In this document: piece after piece, positions 1 through 8,009 of the stretch
Position numbering within the stretch: the stretch's first letter is position 1
How the letters are laid out: every line of letters starts with the position of its first letter
Assembly: GCA_030849075.1 (NCBI GenBank)
Contig: JASAOO010003011.1
Coordinates: 3,036-17,137, forward strand
From: Zelonia costaricensis
Lineage: Eukaryota; Euglenozoa; Kinetoplastea; Trypanosomatida; Trypanosomatidae
Length of the DNA: 14,102 nucleotides
Direction of reading: 5' to 3'
The notes under the pieces: generated by a model
What the model was told of the DNA's origin: nothing
Database searches by the model: none
What the model saw: only the letters and a program-made list of their open reading frames with translations
Position numbers and translations under genes: made by a program

Positions 1-15
1 CCCCCCCCCCCCCCC
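1..15. repeat. Poly-C tract at the window edge
   Basis: Fifteen consecutive C residues open the window and are followed by more C-rich sequence to about position 50. Long C/G homopolymers are common in trypanosomatid spacers. The tract may continue to the left of the window. Confidence 0.9.
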
Positions 16-409
16 ACGCCCCCCTCCCCACCCGTCCCGTCCCGTCCTGGCGATCTGCTCGTGCTCGCTTGGCATGCACTTTCATGCATGGCCACTGATG
101 TCGCGTCATCGCTTCTCCGACCACCACCCCGCCCACTCCGTCACCCCTCAACTCTCCTCTTCTTCTCTTGCCTACCTCCTCCGTCCACCTGGTGACCCAA
201 CGTTGTGGTGAGTGTGCGTTGGTGTATGGTCAAGTGCGCGTGTGTGAGTGTGTGTGTGCTTGTGGTGGTGCGACACCGGCTTGTTAACTCGCCCCTTCTT
301 CCTCTTCTATGTCAGCCTCCACCGCAACACAACCAGACACCCACACACCCCCACACACCCCCACACACACACACTCTCACGCACCTCCATCGGTGGGTAC
401 ACGTCAGCA

Positions 410-450
410 CATGCGCCGCACTCGGCGCATGCGGCACCGTGAGTGCGGCG
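410..450. other. Two overlapping, mutually exclusive inverted repeats
   Basis: Hairpin A pairs 410-417 (CATGCGCC) with 424-431 (GGCGCATG): 8 bp with a 6-nt loop. Hairpin B pairs 414-423 (CGCCGCACTC) with 441-450 (GAGTGCGGCG): 10 bp with a 17-nt loop. They share bases 414-417 and the loop of A forms part of the stem of B, so only one can form at a time. All pairs are perfect Watson-Crick. No function can be assigned. Confidence 0.75.
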
Positions 451-510
451 TTGCGTGAGTGAAGTTGGAGGAAAGACAAGAAAAAGCAAAATTCGACGAG
501 AGAGAAAGAA

Positions 511-546
511 AAACACAAACACAAACGCGAACGCAAACGCAAACAG
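511..546. repeat. Degenerate hexanucleotide tandem repeat (AAACRC)6
   Basis: Six consecutive 6-nt units run AAACAC, AAACAC, AAACGC, GAACGC, AAACGC, AAACAG. They directly follow a purine-rich stretch at about 461-510. The phase is exact over 36 nt, which separates it from the simple CA repeats elsewhere in the window. Confidence 0.8.
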
Positions 547-1382
547 GAGTGAACAGCGCAATACGCGGACGTGCACGCCAGCACGCACGAACGCACTCGC
601 GCGGACGCACAACCCCCCCGCTCGAGGTCCACCACGAACATCACCAGTCAGACGGCCCACCGGTGAACGAGAAGGCAAATGAAGAAGGACGATGTTTCTC
701 TTACACCCCTGCAGGGCTTGCGCTGTGGAGTGCGGGATGGGGGGGGGGGAGCGCGCGTATGCGGTGGAGCTGCTTCGCTTGTCCGAGGGAGAGAGCGAGA
801 CGCGCTGTTGCACTGCCGAGGGCGTTGGTGTCTTCGAGGTGGGGGTGGGCAGGCACTCTGTGAAGGGGAAGCGAGCGAGAGAGAGAGAGCGAGCGAGTGC
901 AGACAACGCTGCGTGCAGCTTCTCCTGCTCCTCCTCCTCCCACCCCCCTCGTCACCACGCACGCGTGAGCTTGAGCCGAGCTGTCCGCTGCTCTCGTAGA
1001 GGGCGGGGAGTTTTCGGAAGTGAGGGGGCGCCAGCGCGAGGGTGTCGATGGGGGGGGACGGAGACGTGCGTGGAAGCGAGGCTTGCTTCTACCAAGTCTC
1101 TCCACTCCTCCGCCTCGCACCTTCTATCTCCCGTGCGCGTCCACCCTCAATGTGTGTGTTTGTGTATGCGTGTGGCATGCACGAGTGCGATCCACTCCAT
1201 GCTCTTCACCTCCCCCGTTCCCTTCTTGGCCTCCTCCTCCTCCTCCTCCTTCCCCGTACCCTCGACGTGCGCGGCGCTCGCACTCTCCTCCGCCCCGCTC
1301 GTGAAGGCGACGCAGGCGCTTAGCCGCCCTGAAACGCACTTGCATCCCCCAACGCATCCCACGCGGGAGGAAGAACAGACAG

Positions 1383-1438
1383 TGACCACCAACCCCCCTC
1401 CCTCTAACCCCTACACTTTCCGCTCTTCGGGACCTCAC

Positions 1439-1483
<45 letters not shown>
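1383..1483 (+). promoter_or_regulatory. Candidate trans-splice acceptor region of the coiled-coil gene (pyrimidine tract, CA repeat, first AG)
   Basis: A pyrimidine-rich tract (about 1394-1428) is followed by a pure CA repeat. The first AG after 1381-1382 is at 1482-1483, so 99 bases lack AG. Trypanosomatid acceptors are defined by a polypyrimidine tract and usually the first downstream AG. A second candidate AG is at 1548-1549, after the short tract CCCTTTCG. Either choice leaves the ATG at 1684 as the first ATG of the mRNA. Which AG is used cannot be decided from sequence. Confidence 0.5.
1441..1482. repeat. (CA)21 microsatellite
   Basis: Twenty-one uninterrupted CA units in the leader of the first gene, ending at the CAG that forms a candidate splice acceptor. 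This is the longest dinucleotide repeat in the window and is likely to vary in length between strains. Confidence 0.95.
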
Positions 1484-1484
<1 letters not shown>

Positions 1485-1683
1485 TACACACATACCCTCC
1501 TTCGCCGTGCACGTCCGTTGCTGCACCCGCCACGACGGCCCTTTCGCAGCTTCGTGAGTTTGTACTTCCTGCGTGTGTGCGGGAGTGTACACCAGCTTTA
1601 CCGTCGCAGCTACGCCAGCTCATCTGACACATCCACGCATTCACGCACACGTCTCCCGCACGCACACTGTCGGCGTCGCCACC

Positions 1684-4524
1684 ATGATGCTCTCGTCGTC
1701 TTCGTCTTGTTCTTCCGATGCCTTTCGTGGCATCTCGTACCGGGCTGGAGGCGGGCATTCACAGGCAGCTCCACTCTACGTGATCGAGGATGCTGATGCG
1801 CCTCCGATGGTGGTGGCGGCGGCGGCATCCCACGGTAACGCACGCTTCATGGCGACCCTGTACAGCACTCCCGCCCCCGCCCCGCTCGTTCCGCTGGCCT
1901 CGGCAGCAGCAGCAGCACCTGCCGCAGTGCCGGAGTCCGCAGCAGCGGCGGCGTCTCCGCGCGACGCCGCTGCCCGACTCTCTGACAACGCGTTTGTGCA
2001 GGTACGGCAGCGCACCGCAGCTACACATCTCAGTCCCAGCGCAGCGCTGATGTCGCGTAGTGCTGACGTCGATGTGGGGCAGCCGGCGTGGTGCTCCAGC
2101 GAGAGCACCGTACTCCCACACGAGAGCAGCGGGCGCGAGGACTCCTGCGCGTCCTTCACCACGGCGACTTCTCTGAGCGGCAACCGGCTCGGCGAGGCCG
2201 GCATTCCAAATCCCGTCCTCAGCTCAACCTCACGTGCCGCTGCCTCAGCAAAGGCGCGAACGTTCTCGCCGGTGCGCCGCGACGCGACGTACATGACCGA
2301 CCTGCGCCGACGTGTCGAGGCACAGACGCGGCCGCGACAGTCGCGATCGGGCCGAGGGCAGGCGGTGCGCCACGCCGCCGCACCCGCCGCCGCCACCCCT
2401 CCACGACGTGAGGATGCAATGCCGAGTCCAGTGCGCGGCGCACGCGCGGCGTGTGCGGTGGTAGCCAGGGGGCCTCAGCACGGCACACCGTCCTCGGACT
2501 CCTCCGAGACCGGCACCACCCCCGCGCGCGGCGGCTACCACGGCGCCGCGGGCGATTGCGGTGGTGGGCAGGGCTGGGACGACGACGTGGACAGCAGCGG
2601 TGAGGTGTGCAGCTCGTGCCGCCCGGTCGAGGTGCGACACGTGTACCTGCGGCCGCGCCGTCCTCGCAGCGGCGGGAGCCGCATCAGCAGCAGCAGCAAC
2701 GACGCCGGCAGTAGCAGCGGAGGCGACGGCAGGGCGGACAGCCGTGGCGCGTCCTCTGCGTACTGCTTCGAGTGCGGCTGCCGCTGCGACGCTTGCCCGG
2801 AGGAATGCGGGGATGGCGATGATGATGGCAGCAGCGGCAGCGACAACTCGTTGTGCAGTGCCTGCCGCGCCGCTGCCGCTGCTGCCGCTGCTCAGCATCG
2901 CCCGCGTAGTTGTGATCCCTTCAAGAGGGCCGTGCGCACCGACGGTCAATGGCTAGAGGTGCCGCCACTCCTTCACATTTCTGCCCCCGCGCGTGGCAGC
3001 GGCGCGGCGGCGGTGGGGCGACTGGACGACGCGGCCGTGCAGGCGCTGCGGGAGCGCGAGGAGCGTCGCCAGGCGTACCTGCGCAGCGCGGCGGTCCTCC
3101 AGCGTACCAGTGTGGAAGGGGGACAGACGGGGAGCGATGGGGCCGCCGCCTCGCAGGGCCCGTGTGCGGTGCTGCCCTCGCACACTTCTATCGACGCGTC
3201 CTCGACCGAGGCGAACGCGACACCCACGGCGCCGATGGCGGCAGCGGCGGCAGCAGCCGTGGACGCGGCGGAGCGGGAGCAGCGTCGCTCGATTGCTGTG
3301 GCAGCGGCGCAGTGCTGCGCTGAGGTGACGCTGCCGCTGCTGCAGGACGAGCTGGCGACGCACGCTGCCCGTACTGCGGCAGAACAGTGCGAGCGCCTGG
3401 ATGCCGCTGTGGCGCAGATGCGTGCGCTGCATGAGGAGGCTCGAGGGCAAGACGCGGCTGCTCTCGCGCAGGAGCGTGAGGCACTGCTGCAGGAGAAGCA
3501 GGAGCTCGAGGCGTGGTGGTGCGCACGAGAGGCAGCGGCCGTCGCGGCAGCGGCGCGGGTGGAGGCGGGCACTTCACCGATCGACGCCGCCTTGCTGGTG
3601 TCGAGGTCTCTGTCTACTACGGTGCCCACTGCCGCCCCGCTCGACCTCCCCCCTCCACCGCCGCCGCTGCTGTCCGACGCGTCGCTGCAGCGTGGGCACG
3701 TCGGCACGCAGCACTGCGACGGCACGCATGAGCTGCTGGTCACCGTGCGCGCCGATGCCCTGGCGTGGGTGACGCAGAAGCTGGTTGAGCTGGAGGGGAT
3801 GCAGCGTGATGGCATCGAGCAAGCCGAGTCCGCCACACGTCACGTGCTGCTGCACGGTGCGGAGCGAACCTGCCGCCGCCAGCTGGAACAGTTCCAGGGC
3901 GGGATGCTCGGGTATCAGCGCGAGGTCTTGGTCCAGCAGCAGCGCGCCACGTGGTCCGCTGCACTGCGGACGCTGGAGCAGCAGGAGCGGCTCATGCGAC
4001 TGGAGCTGACGCAGGAGGCGACGTTGGCGTGGGGTGAGGTCACGTGTGGGCATGAGAAGGAACGCAGTGCGCTTGTCGCGGCATCGGCACACACGCAGGT
4101 TGCGCAGCTCACGCGGGATCTTGCAGCAGCCCGTGGCGCGCTCGAGTCCTTGCAGGCTGTGCACGCCGACACGCAGGAGCACGCGAGGCAGCTGCGGCTG
4201 CAGCTCGTGCACGCACTCCGCATGCCCACCGTCACCCTCGCTGACCGCAGCGGCGCGCCGCGCGGCGGCGGGGGCGGGGACGAGGGAGGCGCATTGGGCG
4301 CTGCGGCCGCTGCAGCTCGCGCGTATGCCCAGGCCACGGCAACGTGCAGTTCAGCGAGCGACTCTGCTGGCCGTGGCGAGGGAGTGGGAAGTGCCGGCGC
4401 TGTGTGGCAGGCGTCGTCGAGCGCGAGCTGCGCGGAGCTGGAGGACCTGCCGGTGCACCGCCGCTTCGCCCGTGCACATCAGGAGGCGCTCCGTGTCACG
4501 CGAGCACAAACCCGCACCGTGTGA
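1684..4524 (+). CDS. Hypothetical coiled-coil protein with a ten-cysteine (possible zinc-binding) cluster, 946 aa
   Basis: I do not recognise this protein. The start at 1684 was chosen because it is the first ATG after the candidate acceptors, sits in a good context (GCCACCATGATG), and the in-frame sequence before it has no other ATG after the CA repeat. Visible layout: a Ser-rich N-terminus; a disordered Ala/Ser/Arg-rich part to about residue 300 with two S-P-V-R sites (S195, S248) matching the CDK consensus; a cysteine cluster (C309, C312, C361, C364, C366, C368, C371, C375, C391, C394) with Asp/Gly/Ser-rich linkers; an Ala8 run; then two long helical heptad-like segments at about 526-630 and 690-847, separated by a six-proline stretch at 656-661. 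The coiled coils suggest a structural or cytoskeletal role, but that is inference. No signal peptide or membrane segment is visible. Confidence 0.88.
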   Translation: MMLSSSSSCSSDAFRGISYRAGGGHSQAAPLYVIEDADAPPMVVAAAASHGNARFMATLYSTPAPAPLVPLASAAAAAPAAVPESAAAAASPRDAAARLSDNAFVQVRQRTAATHLSPSAALMSRSADVDVGQPAWCSSESTVLPHESSGREDSCASFTTATSLSGNRLGEAGIPNPVLSSTSRAAASAKARTFSPVRRDATYMTDLRRRVEAQTRPRQSRSGRGQAVRHAAAPAAATPPRREDAMPSPVRGARAACAVVARGPQHGTPSSDSSETGTTPARGGYHGAAGDCGGGQGWDDDVDSSGEVCSSCRPVEVRHVYLRPRRPRSGGSRISSSSNDAGSSSGGDGRADSRGASSAYCFECGCRCDACPEECGDGDDDGSSGSDNSLCSACRAAAAAAAAQHRPRSCDPFKRAVRTDGQWLEVPPLLHISAPARGSGAAAVGRLDDAAVQALREREERRQAYLRSAAVLQRTSVEGGQTGSDGAAASQGPCAVLPSHTSIDASSTEANATPTAPMAAAAAAAVDAAEREQRRSIAVAAAQCCAEVTLPLLQDELATHAARTAAEQCERLDAAVAQMRALHEEARGQDAAALAQEREALLQEKQELEAWWCAREAAAVAAAARVEAGTSPIDAALLVSRSLSTTVPTAAPLDLPPPPPPLLSDASLQRGHVGTQHCDGTHELLVTVRADALAWVTQKLVELEGMQRDGIEQAESATRHVLLHGAERTCRRQLEQFQGGMLGYQREVLVQQQRATWSAALRTLEQQERLMRLELTQEATLAWGEVTCGHEKERSALVAASAHTQVAQLTRDLAAARGALESLQAVHADTQEHARQLRLQLVHALRMPTVTLADRSGAPRGGGGGDEGGALGAAAAAARAYAQATATCSSASDSAGRGEGVGSAGAVWQASSSASCAELEDLPVHRRFARAHQEALRVTRAQTRTV
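2608..2865 (+). other. Cysteine cluster within the coiled-coil protein
   Basis: Ten cysteines fall within 86 residues (309-394), spaced CxxC, 48 residues, CxxCxCxCxxCxxxC, 15 residues, CxxC. The outer pairs are similar (CSSCR and CSACR). Four-cysteine groups built from CxxC pairs commonly bind zinc, and ten cysteines could supply two sites. No known zinc-finger signature fits that I can name. The intervening residues are low-complexity Ser/Gly/Asp, unlike a compact classical finger. Confidence 0.6.
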
Positions 4525-4574
4525 CGAACCTGGCTGTACGACGTCGCCGTTGGTGTGTGTGTGGGTGTGCTCGT

Positions 4575-4590
4575 GGTGTCAGGAGACACC
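4575..4590 (+). other. Short perfect hairpin about 50 nt after the stop codon
   Basis: GGTGTC (4575-4580) pairs perfectly with GACACC (4585-4590) around an AGGA tetraloop. It lies in the presumed 3' UTR of the coiled-coil gene. It should not be read as a bacterial terminator: there is no U-tract and the organism is a eukaryote. Role unknown. Confidence 0.55.
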
Positions 4591-5640
4591 TCTTGTGCTT
4601 CACGTGCGTTGGTGTGTATCCACGCTGATGCGCTTCCACAAACATCAACACCATTCACACACGGACACACAGCCCGGCTGCAGCTGCTGAGCTCCTGCCT
4701 CCGCCCGTGTCCGCTATCAAACCCGCATAGAAGGTGCGACGTCGCCGCGCAACCTCTGGCATGAAGGGAGGTTAGGGGTCTAAAGGGGAATGACTGAGAT
4801 GAGAACGAGAAGCGCGTTCACGTGCGATGCGTCGCGGGCTGCGCGCGTGGCTTGCGCGCTGCCGCACCGCGTGTCCTTCACGAAGACAGACACACGTATA
4901 CAGACGTAAAAGTCTGCAGGCGAAGAGCACTGATGCAGGCGTGCACATAGAATCAAACCCACTCATACACACATAGACACATACGCAATTTGGCGCAGAC
5001 GAGCCGGCAGCGGCGGCCGCGAGTTCAACTGCTGATGACTGAGCTCACTGTGTGGTGATTGGTTGGTTACTGAGTTTGGGGCTCCACGTGCTTGCATCTC
5101 TTATCGGGTTCCCCTTCGACGCAGGTGCGACGGCTGGGGAAGGCGGGCCGGAGAACCAAGCTCGAGGTGCGTGCGTGATGAGGACGCGTATCGGCTGCGC
5201 TGCACTCGCAGTCAGAGCGAGAAAGAAAACAAGAGAAGAACACATCGGAGAGTTGATGTTGTGGAGGAGGACATGCGGAGCTGGCGTGATGCGGGCTGTG
5301 CTGGTGCCCGCGCGCGGCACGATCTACAGGACACGGTGCACACGTGCAGGCGTTCGTGCGGGTTGACGACGCACCACTGCGCTGCAGTGCACAGACACGT
5401 CCGCGCGATGTCGGTCTTGTTGAGGTACACACAAAGGGGGGGGGGGAAGCGTCTGCGTGTTGATGCCTCACGCATGGGAGCGGCAACACCGCATCATGAA
5501 CTCTATCTCTGTGCCACCTTTTTCTTTCCATACACACACACACACATACACACACCCACATTGCGTGCGCTTCTGTGCGCCGGACTTGCACTTCTTCTCT
5601 CTCCCCCCGCAAAAGCACGGGCGCCTAATCCGTGCAGGAG

Positions 5641-5713
5641 ATACTGCCACCTCTCCCCCCCCCTCACCCCAAACACACACACACACACGCACACACACAC
5701 GCCTCCGCATCAG
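5641..5713 (+). promoter_or_regulatory. Candidate trans-splice acceptor region of the PAQR gene (upstream site)
   Basis: A C/T-rich tract (about 5650-5668) is followed by imperfect CA repeats (5671-5700). The first AG after 5639-5640 is at 5712-5713, so 71 bases lack AG. Use of this AG would give a leader of about 185 nt, with 5898 as the first ATG. Confidence 0.45.
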
Positions 5714-5741
5714 CGTTGCTCGTGACGCTCTTGACGTCTTT

Positions 5742-5775
5742 GCTGCCTCTCTCTCTATTCCCCCCTCTGAGGCAG
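5742..5775 (+). promoter_or_regulatory. Candidate trans-splice acceptor of the PAQR gene (downstream site)
   Basis: A classic polypyrimidine tract (about 5743-5769, CT repeats then C6) is followed by AG at 5770-5771 and a better CAG ending at 5775. This would leave a leader of about 122 nt with no upstream ATG. Another pyrimidine tract (about 5806-5829) precedes AG at 5847-5848. Leishmania genes often use several acceptors, so these may all contribute. Confidence 0.55.
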
Positions 5776-5897
5776 CTGGGGCGGCTCAGCGTTGCCACGT
5801 GGAGTCCTCCGCCCCCCTCCTCCCCCTTCACGCCTTTGAACCTGACAGCTTCTTCCTTCTTACTAACATCCATCTTCGCGGAGTGCAGCACCCCGCG

Positions 5898-7889
5898 ATG
5901 CGTGCACCGCCTCGGCCCCCCGGGGCCACCCCGTGCGCCCCCACCGCAGCGGCGGCAGCACCTTCGCCGCCACCCGCCCTTTGGTCGCGCGCTGTGGCTG
6001 AGGTCCGCTCCTGGCGTCGTGGCACCATCTCGATCCACGAAGTGGACGCATGGCTGCGCTTCAACCCGTACATCCGACGTGGGTTCCGCCAGCGCCACCT
6101 CCGCCGCCGGGAGGCGTTTGGGTCGGTCTTCCTCTACCTCCACAACGAGACCGCCAACATCTACTCGCACCTCGTCATGGCGGTGCTGATGCTGACCCTG
6201 CTGTTGTGGCCGCCGCAGTTGCCGCTGGGGGCGGCGGGGGAGGAGGCAGCGGGAAGCGCTGGCGTGCTGTCGAACGTGTATCAGGACGGGCGTGCGCGCT
6301 TCAGCGATGCGCAACCGCACCGTGGACCGGCAGCGGCATCCGCGGGAGCCGTGCGGGGAGCAGCGGGAGGGGGCGCAGAGGTGCCCGTGTGGCTGCGTGG
6401 GCTGCGTGGACTCAGAAAGGACGCCGCACCATCGGGCCCTGGTAAGGAGGAGGAAGACGAGGGGGGTGATGCAGCAGCAGCGAGCGCGGCGGCGGTCCGC
6501 GGGTTCGCGCTCCAGGGTGGTGGTGCCTCTCCGCGCGAGCTCCTCCCAGATGTGAGGGCCGCGTCAGTCTCGGGGCCTGTGGCGCTGCGCTTCTTCTCTT
6601 ACCTCTTTCCCCGCCTCCGCTTTGCCGCACCGGCGCCGTCTCCGGCCGCGGGTCTTGTCGCTGCCGCAGCGCCCCCGCCGCTCAGCGTGGACGGTCGCCT
6701 TGCGGCCTCTCTCACACCACTTCTGCTAGGGCTGCTGGCGACCTTCGTGCTCTCGGTGGGGTATCACACCTTCATGCCGTGCTGCCGCAGCCGCCGCGGC
6801 TACCAGCAGCTGCTTCAGTGCGACGTCATGGGGGTGGTCTTCTCCATCGCCGGCAGCGCGTTCACGTACTTCACGTGCGGCATGCCGTGTGTGACGGACT
6901 CGGTGCAGACCACAGCGGCCGTGGCGATGGTGGGTGCGACGGGGCTGTGCGTGTACATGCTCGTGCTGGCCCCGATGTGGGGCGTGCTGGAGGCGTGGTC
7001 GAAACTGGCGTGGGCTGCCGTGAAGTGGGCGGCTGCGGCTGCGCTGGCCACGGCGCTGGAGCGCGCGACGGGCCGTCCGCTCGAGCCCGCGCCGGCTCAG
7101 GGCACGCGGGGTGGGGGCGCGGGATCGGGTGCCGCGCACGCAGCCCCGCAGAGGGCCCGGAGTACACGGCAAACGCCGCCGCCGCCGCATGCGGTGCTGG
7201 CGTGGGTGCAGCGTCATCGTCGTCTGGACTCCATCAGCCGCGCGGAGGAGTGCGCGAGGGGTGCCAGCGAGCCGGTGCACATCAGCGCACGACAGCGCGC
7301 CGCCATTGCTGGGGTGTACTGCCTGATGCACCTCGGCGTGTACCTCGCCATCGTCCACCCCAAGAGTCGGCAGGACATGGGTGGCTTCACGCAAGGCACG
7401 CAGTACCACAACGCCGCCTACGCGTGGCTCTTCGTCGGCGGCCTCGTGAACGCCATGCGCTTCCCCGAGTCGCTGGTCTTCCGCTGGACTCGCAGCGCGG
7501 CGCATCACACACGCCGCGTGGCCACGGCGGAGGCAGCGGCGTGGTGTGCGGAGGAGCTCGCACGCGAGGCCGCCGGGCAGGTGGGCACCGCTGGCGGGAC
7601 GCCTGCCGATGGCCGGCGGGACCCCGGCCATCGCGGCAGCTGCAGCGGCGACGCGGGCCACACCGGCGGCAGCGCCGCCCCACCGATGTCGTCTCTAGCA
7701 GCCCCGGGCTGGTGGGAGCGGCTGTGTGTGCCGAAGCTGTTCGTCACGTATATCCTTCCGGCCTCTACACTCGACTACGTCGGCAACAGCCACAACATCT
7801 GGCACGTGTGCACCGCCATGAGCGCCGCGTCCACGATACTGGCGGTGTACTACGACTGCATAGAGTACGACCTCGTCCAGTGCACCTGA
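5898..7889 (+). CDS. PAQR / haemolysin-III-related seven-transmembrane protein with large loop inserts, 663 aa
   Basis: PAQR proteins (adiponectin and progestin receptors, yeast Izh proteins) are seven-helix membrane proteins with a zinc site; some act as ceramidases. The family fit is strong: a VDAWLRFNPYIRRGFR segment before helix 1, then HNETANIYSHL (82-92), S286-x3-H290, D309 at the start of helix 3, a RFPES motif (521-525) after helix 6, and H632-x3-H636 at helix 7. These match the conserved Ser, Asp and three zinc-binding His. Approximate helices: 91-104, 273-290, 309-326, 337-357, 468-486, 504-520, 635-652. Inserts at about 105-272, 370-465 and 531-610 roughly double the usual length of 310-380 residues. 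The start is the first ATG after all candidate acceptors. Ligand and physiological role are unknown; despite the family name nothing here indicates a lytic toxin. Confidence 0.95.
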   Translation: MRAPPRPPGATPCAPTAAAAAPSPPPALWSRAVAEVRSWRRGTISIHEVDAWLRFNPYIRRGFRQRHLRRREAFGSVFLYLHNETANIYSHLVMAVLMLTLLLWPPQLPLGAAGEEAAGSAGVLSNVYQDGRARFSDAQPHRGPAAASAGAVRGAAGGGAEVPVWLRGLRGLRKDAAPSGPGKEEEDEGGDAAAASAAAVRGFALQGGGASPRELLPDVRAASVSGPVALRFFSYLFPRLRFAAPAPSPAAGLVAAAAPPPLSVDGRLAASLTPLLLGLLATFVLSVGYHTFMPCCRSRRGYQQLLQCDVMGVVFSIAGSAFTYFTCGMPCVTDSVQTTAAVAMVGATGLCVYMLVLAPMWGVLEAWSKLAWAAVKWAAAAALATALERATGRPLEPAPAQGTRGGGAGSGAAHAAPQRARSTRQTPPPPHAVLAWVQRHRRLDSISRAEECARGASEPVHISARQRAAIAGVYCLMHLGVYLAIVHPKSRQDMGGFTQGTQYHNAAYAWLFVGGLVNAMRFPESLVFRWTRSAAHHTRRVATAEAAAWCAEELAREAAGQVGTAGGTPADGRRDPGHRGSCSGDAGHTGGSAAPPMSSLAAPGWWERLCVPKLFVTYILPASTLDYVGNSHNIWHVCTAMSAASTILAVYYDCIEYDLVQCT

Positions 7890-7904
7890 GGGCGCGAGAG
7901 AGGA

Positions 7905-7921
7905 GGGAGGGGGGGCGGGGG
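7905..7921 (+). other. Canonical G-quadruplex motif just after the PAQR stop codon
   Basis: The coding strand holds GGG, A, a G7 run, C and a G5 run in 17 nt. This fits four G3 tracts with single-base loops. It starts 15 nt after the stop, so it would be in the mRNA. More G-runs follow to about 7955. The motif is plain from sequence; folding and function are not shown. Confidence 0.7.
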
Positions 7922-7983
7922 ATGAGCGGGCGTGAGTGGATGGTGTGGGGTGGGAGCTTGCAGAGTGGCGCGGAGCCTGCCTG

Positions 7984-8009
7984 CACACACACACACACAC
8001 ACACACACA
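7984..8009. repeat. (CA)13 microsatellite
   Basis: Thirteen uninterrupted CA units in the presumed 3' UTR of the PAQR gene. Unlike the other CA repeats in the window it is not preceded by a clear pyrimidine tract. Confidence 0.95.

Larger units (their letters stand above)
1..1683 (+). other. Intergenic region: upstream 3' UTR remnant and 5' leader of the coiled-coil gene
   Basis: No convincing gene lies here on either strand. The open frames present translate microsatellites (His-Thr runs) or are frames kept open by GC bias. Contents in order: a C15 run at the left edge, TG/CA-rich sequence, overlapping inverted repeats around 410-450, a purine-rich stretch with a hexamer repeat (about 461-546), a G11 run at 739-749, pyrimidine-rich CTC repeats near 1220-1255, and a (CA)21 repeat. 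From 1202 to 1683 there is no ATG on the + strand, which suits a transcribed leader. The 3' end of an upstream gene's UTR probably occupies the left part, but I cannot place a polyadenylation site. Confidence 0.7.
4525..5897 (+). other. Intergenic region: 3' UTR of the coiled-coil gene and 5' leader of the PAQR gene
   Basis: No gene is supported here. After the stop the sequence is GT-rich and holds a small hairpin. It then becomes mixed in composition with A-richer parts (about 4880-4990), followed by a G11 run at 5436-5446 and several CA repeats (about 5530-5553 and 5671-5700). The PAQR frame stays open back to 5457, but that extension encodes His-Thr repeats and pyrimidine-tract residues and is best read as leader. 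There is no ATG on the + strand from 5499 to 5897. I could not recognise a SIDER retroposon signature by eye. Confidence 0.7.

Noticed and set aside
692..1627. 311-codon + strand frame in the first spacer
   Set aside because: It translates pyrimidine tracts and a (CA)21 repeat into Ser and His-Thr runs, has no ATG start at its listed beginning (GTG), and ends before the real gene.
2973..3836. 287-codon frame on the minus strand inside the coiled-coil gene
   Set aside because: It lies wholly within the + strand gene and consists of Ser/Ala/Arg low complexity. GC bias at third positions keeps antisense frames open; no leader or acceptor supports it.
5033..5047. C/D-box-like words (TGATGA next to CTGA)
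   Set aside because: The two boxes are adjacent rather than spaced by a guide region, and no terminal stem is visible, so a snoRNA is not supported.
5457..5897. In-frame N-terminal extension of the PAQR gene
   Set aside because: The extension encodes CA repeats and pyrimidine tracts and would require an mRNA start upstream of all good acceptors. The family domain is complete without it.
4525..5897. Possible SIDER-type degenerate retroposon in the spacer
   Set aside because: Such elements are common in Leishmania 3' UTRs, but I could not identify the signature or a poly-A tail with target duplications by eye. A profile search would be needed.
6726..7661. 311-codon frame on the minus strand inside the PAQR gene
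   Set aside because: The + strand frame carries the family motifs over the same bases. The antisense product is Arg/His-rich without recognisable features.
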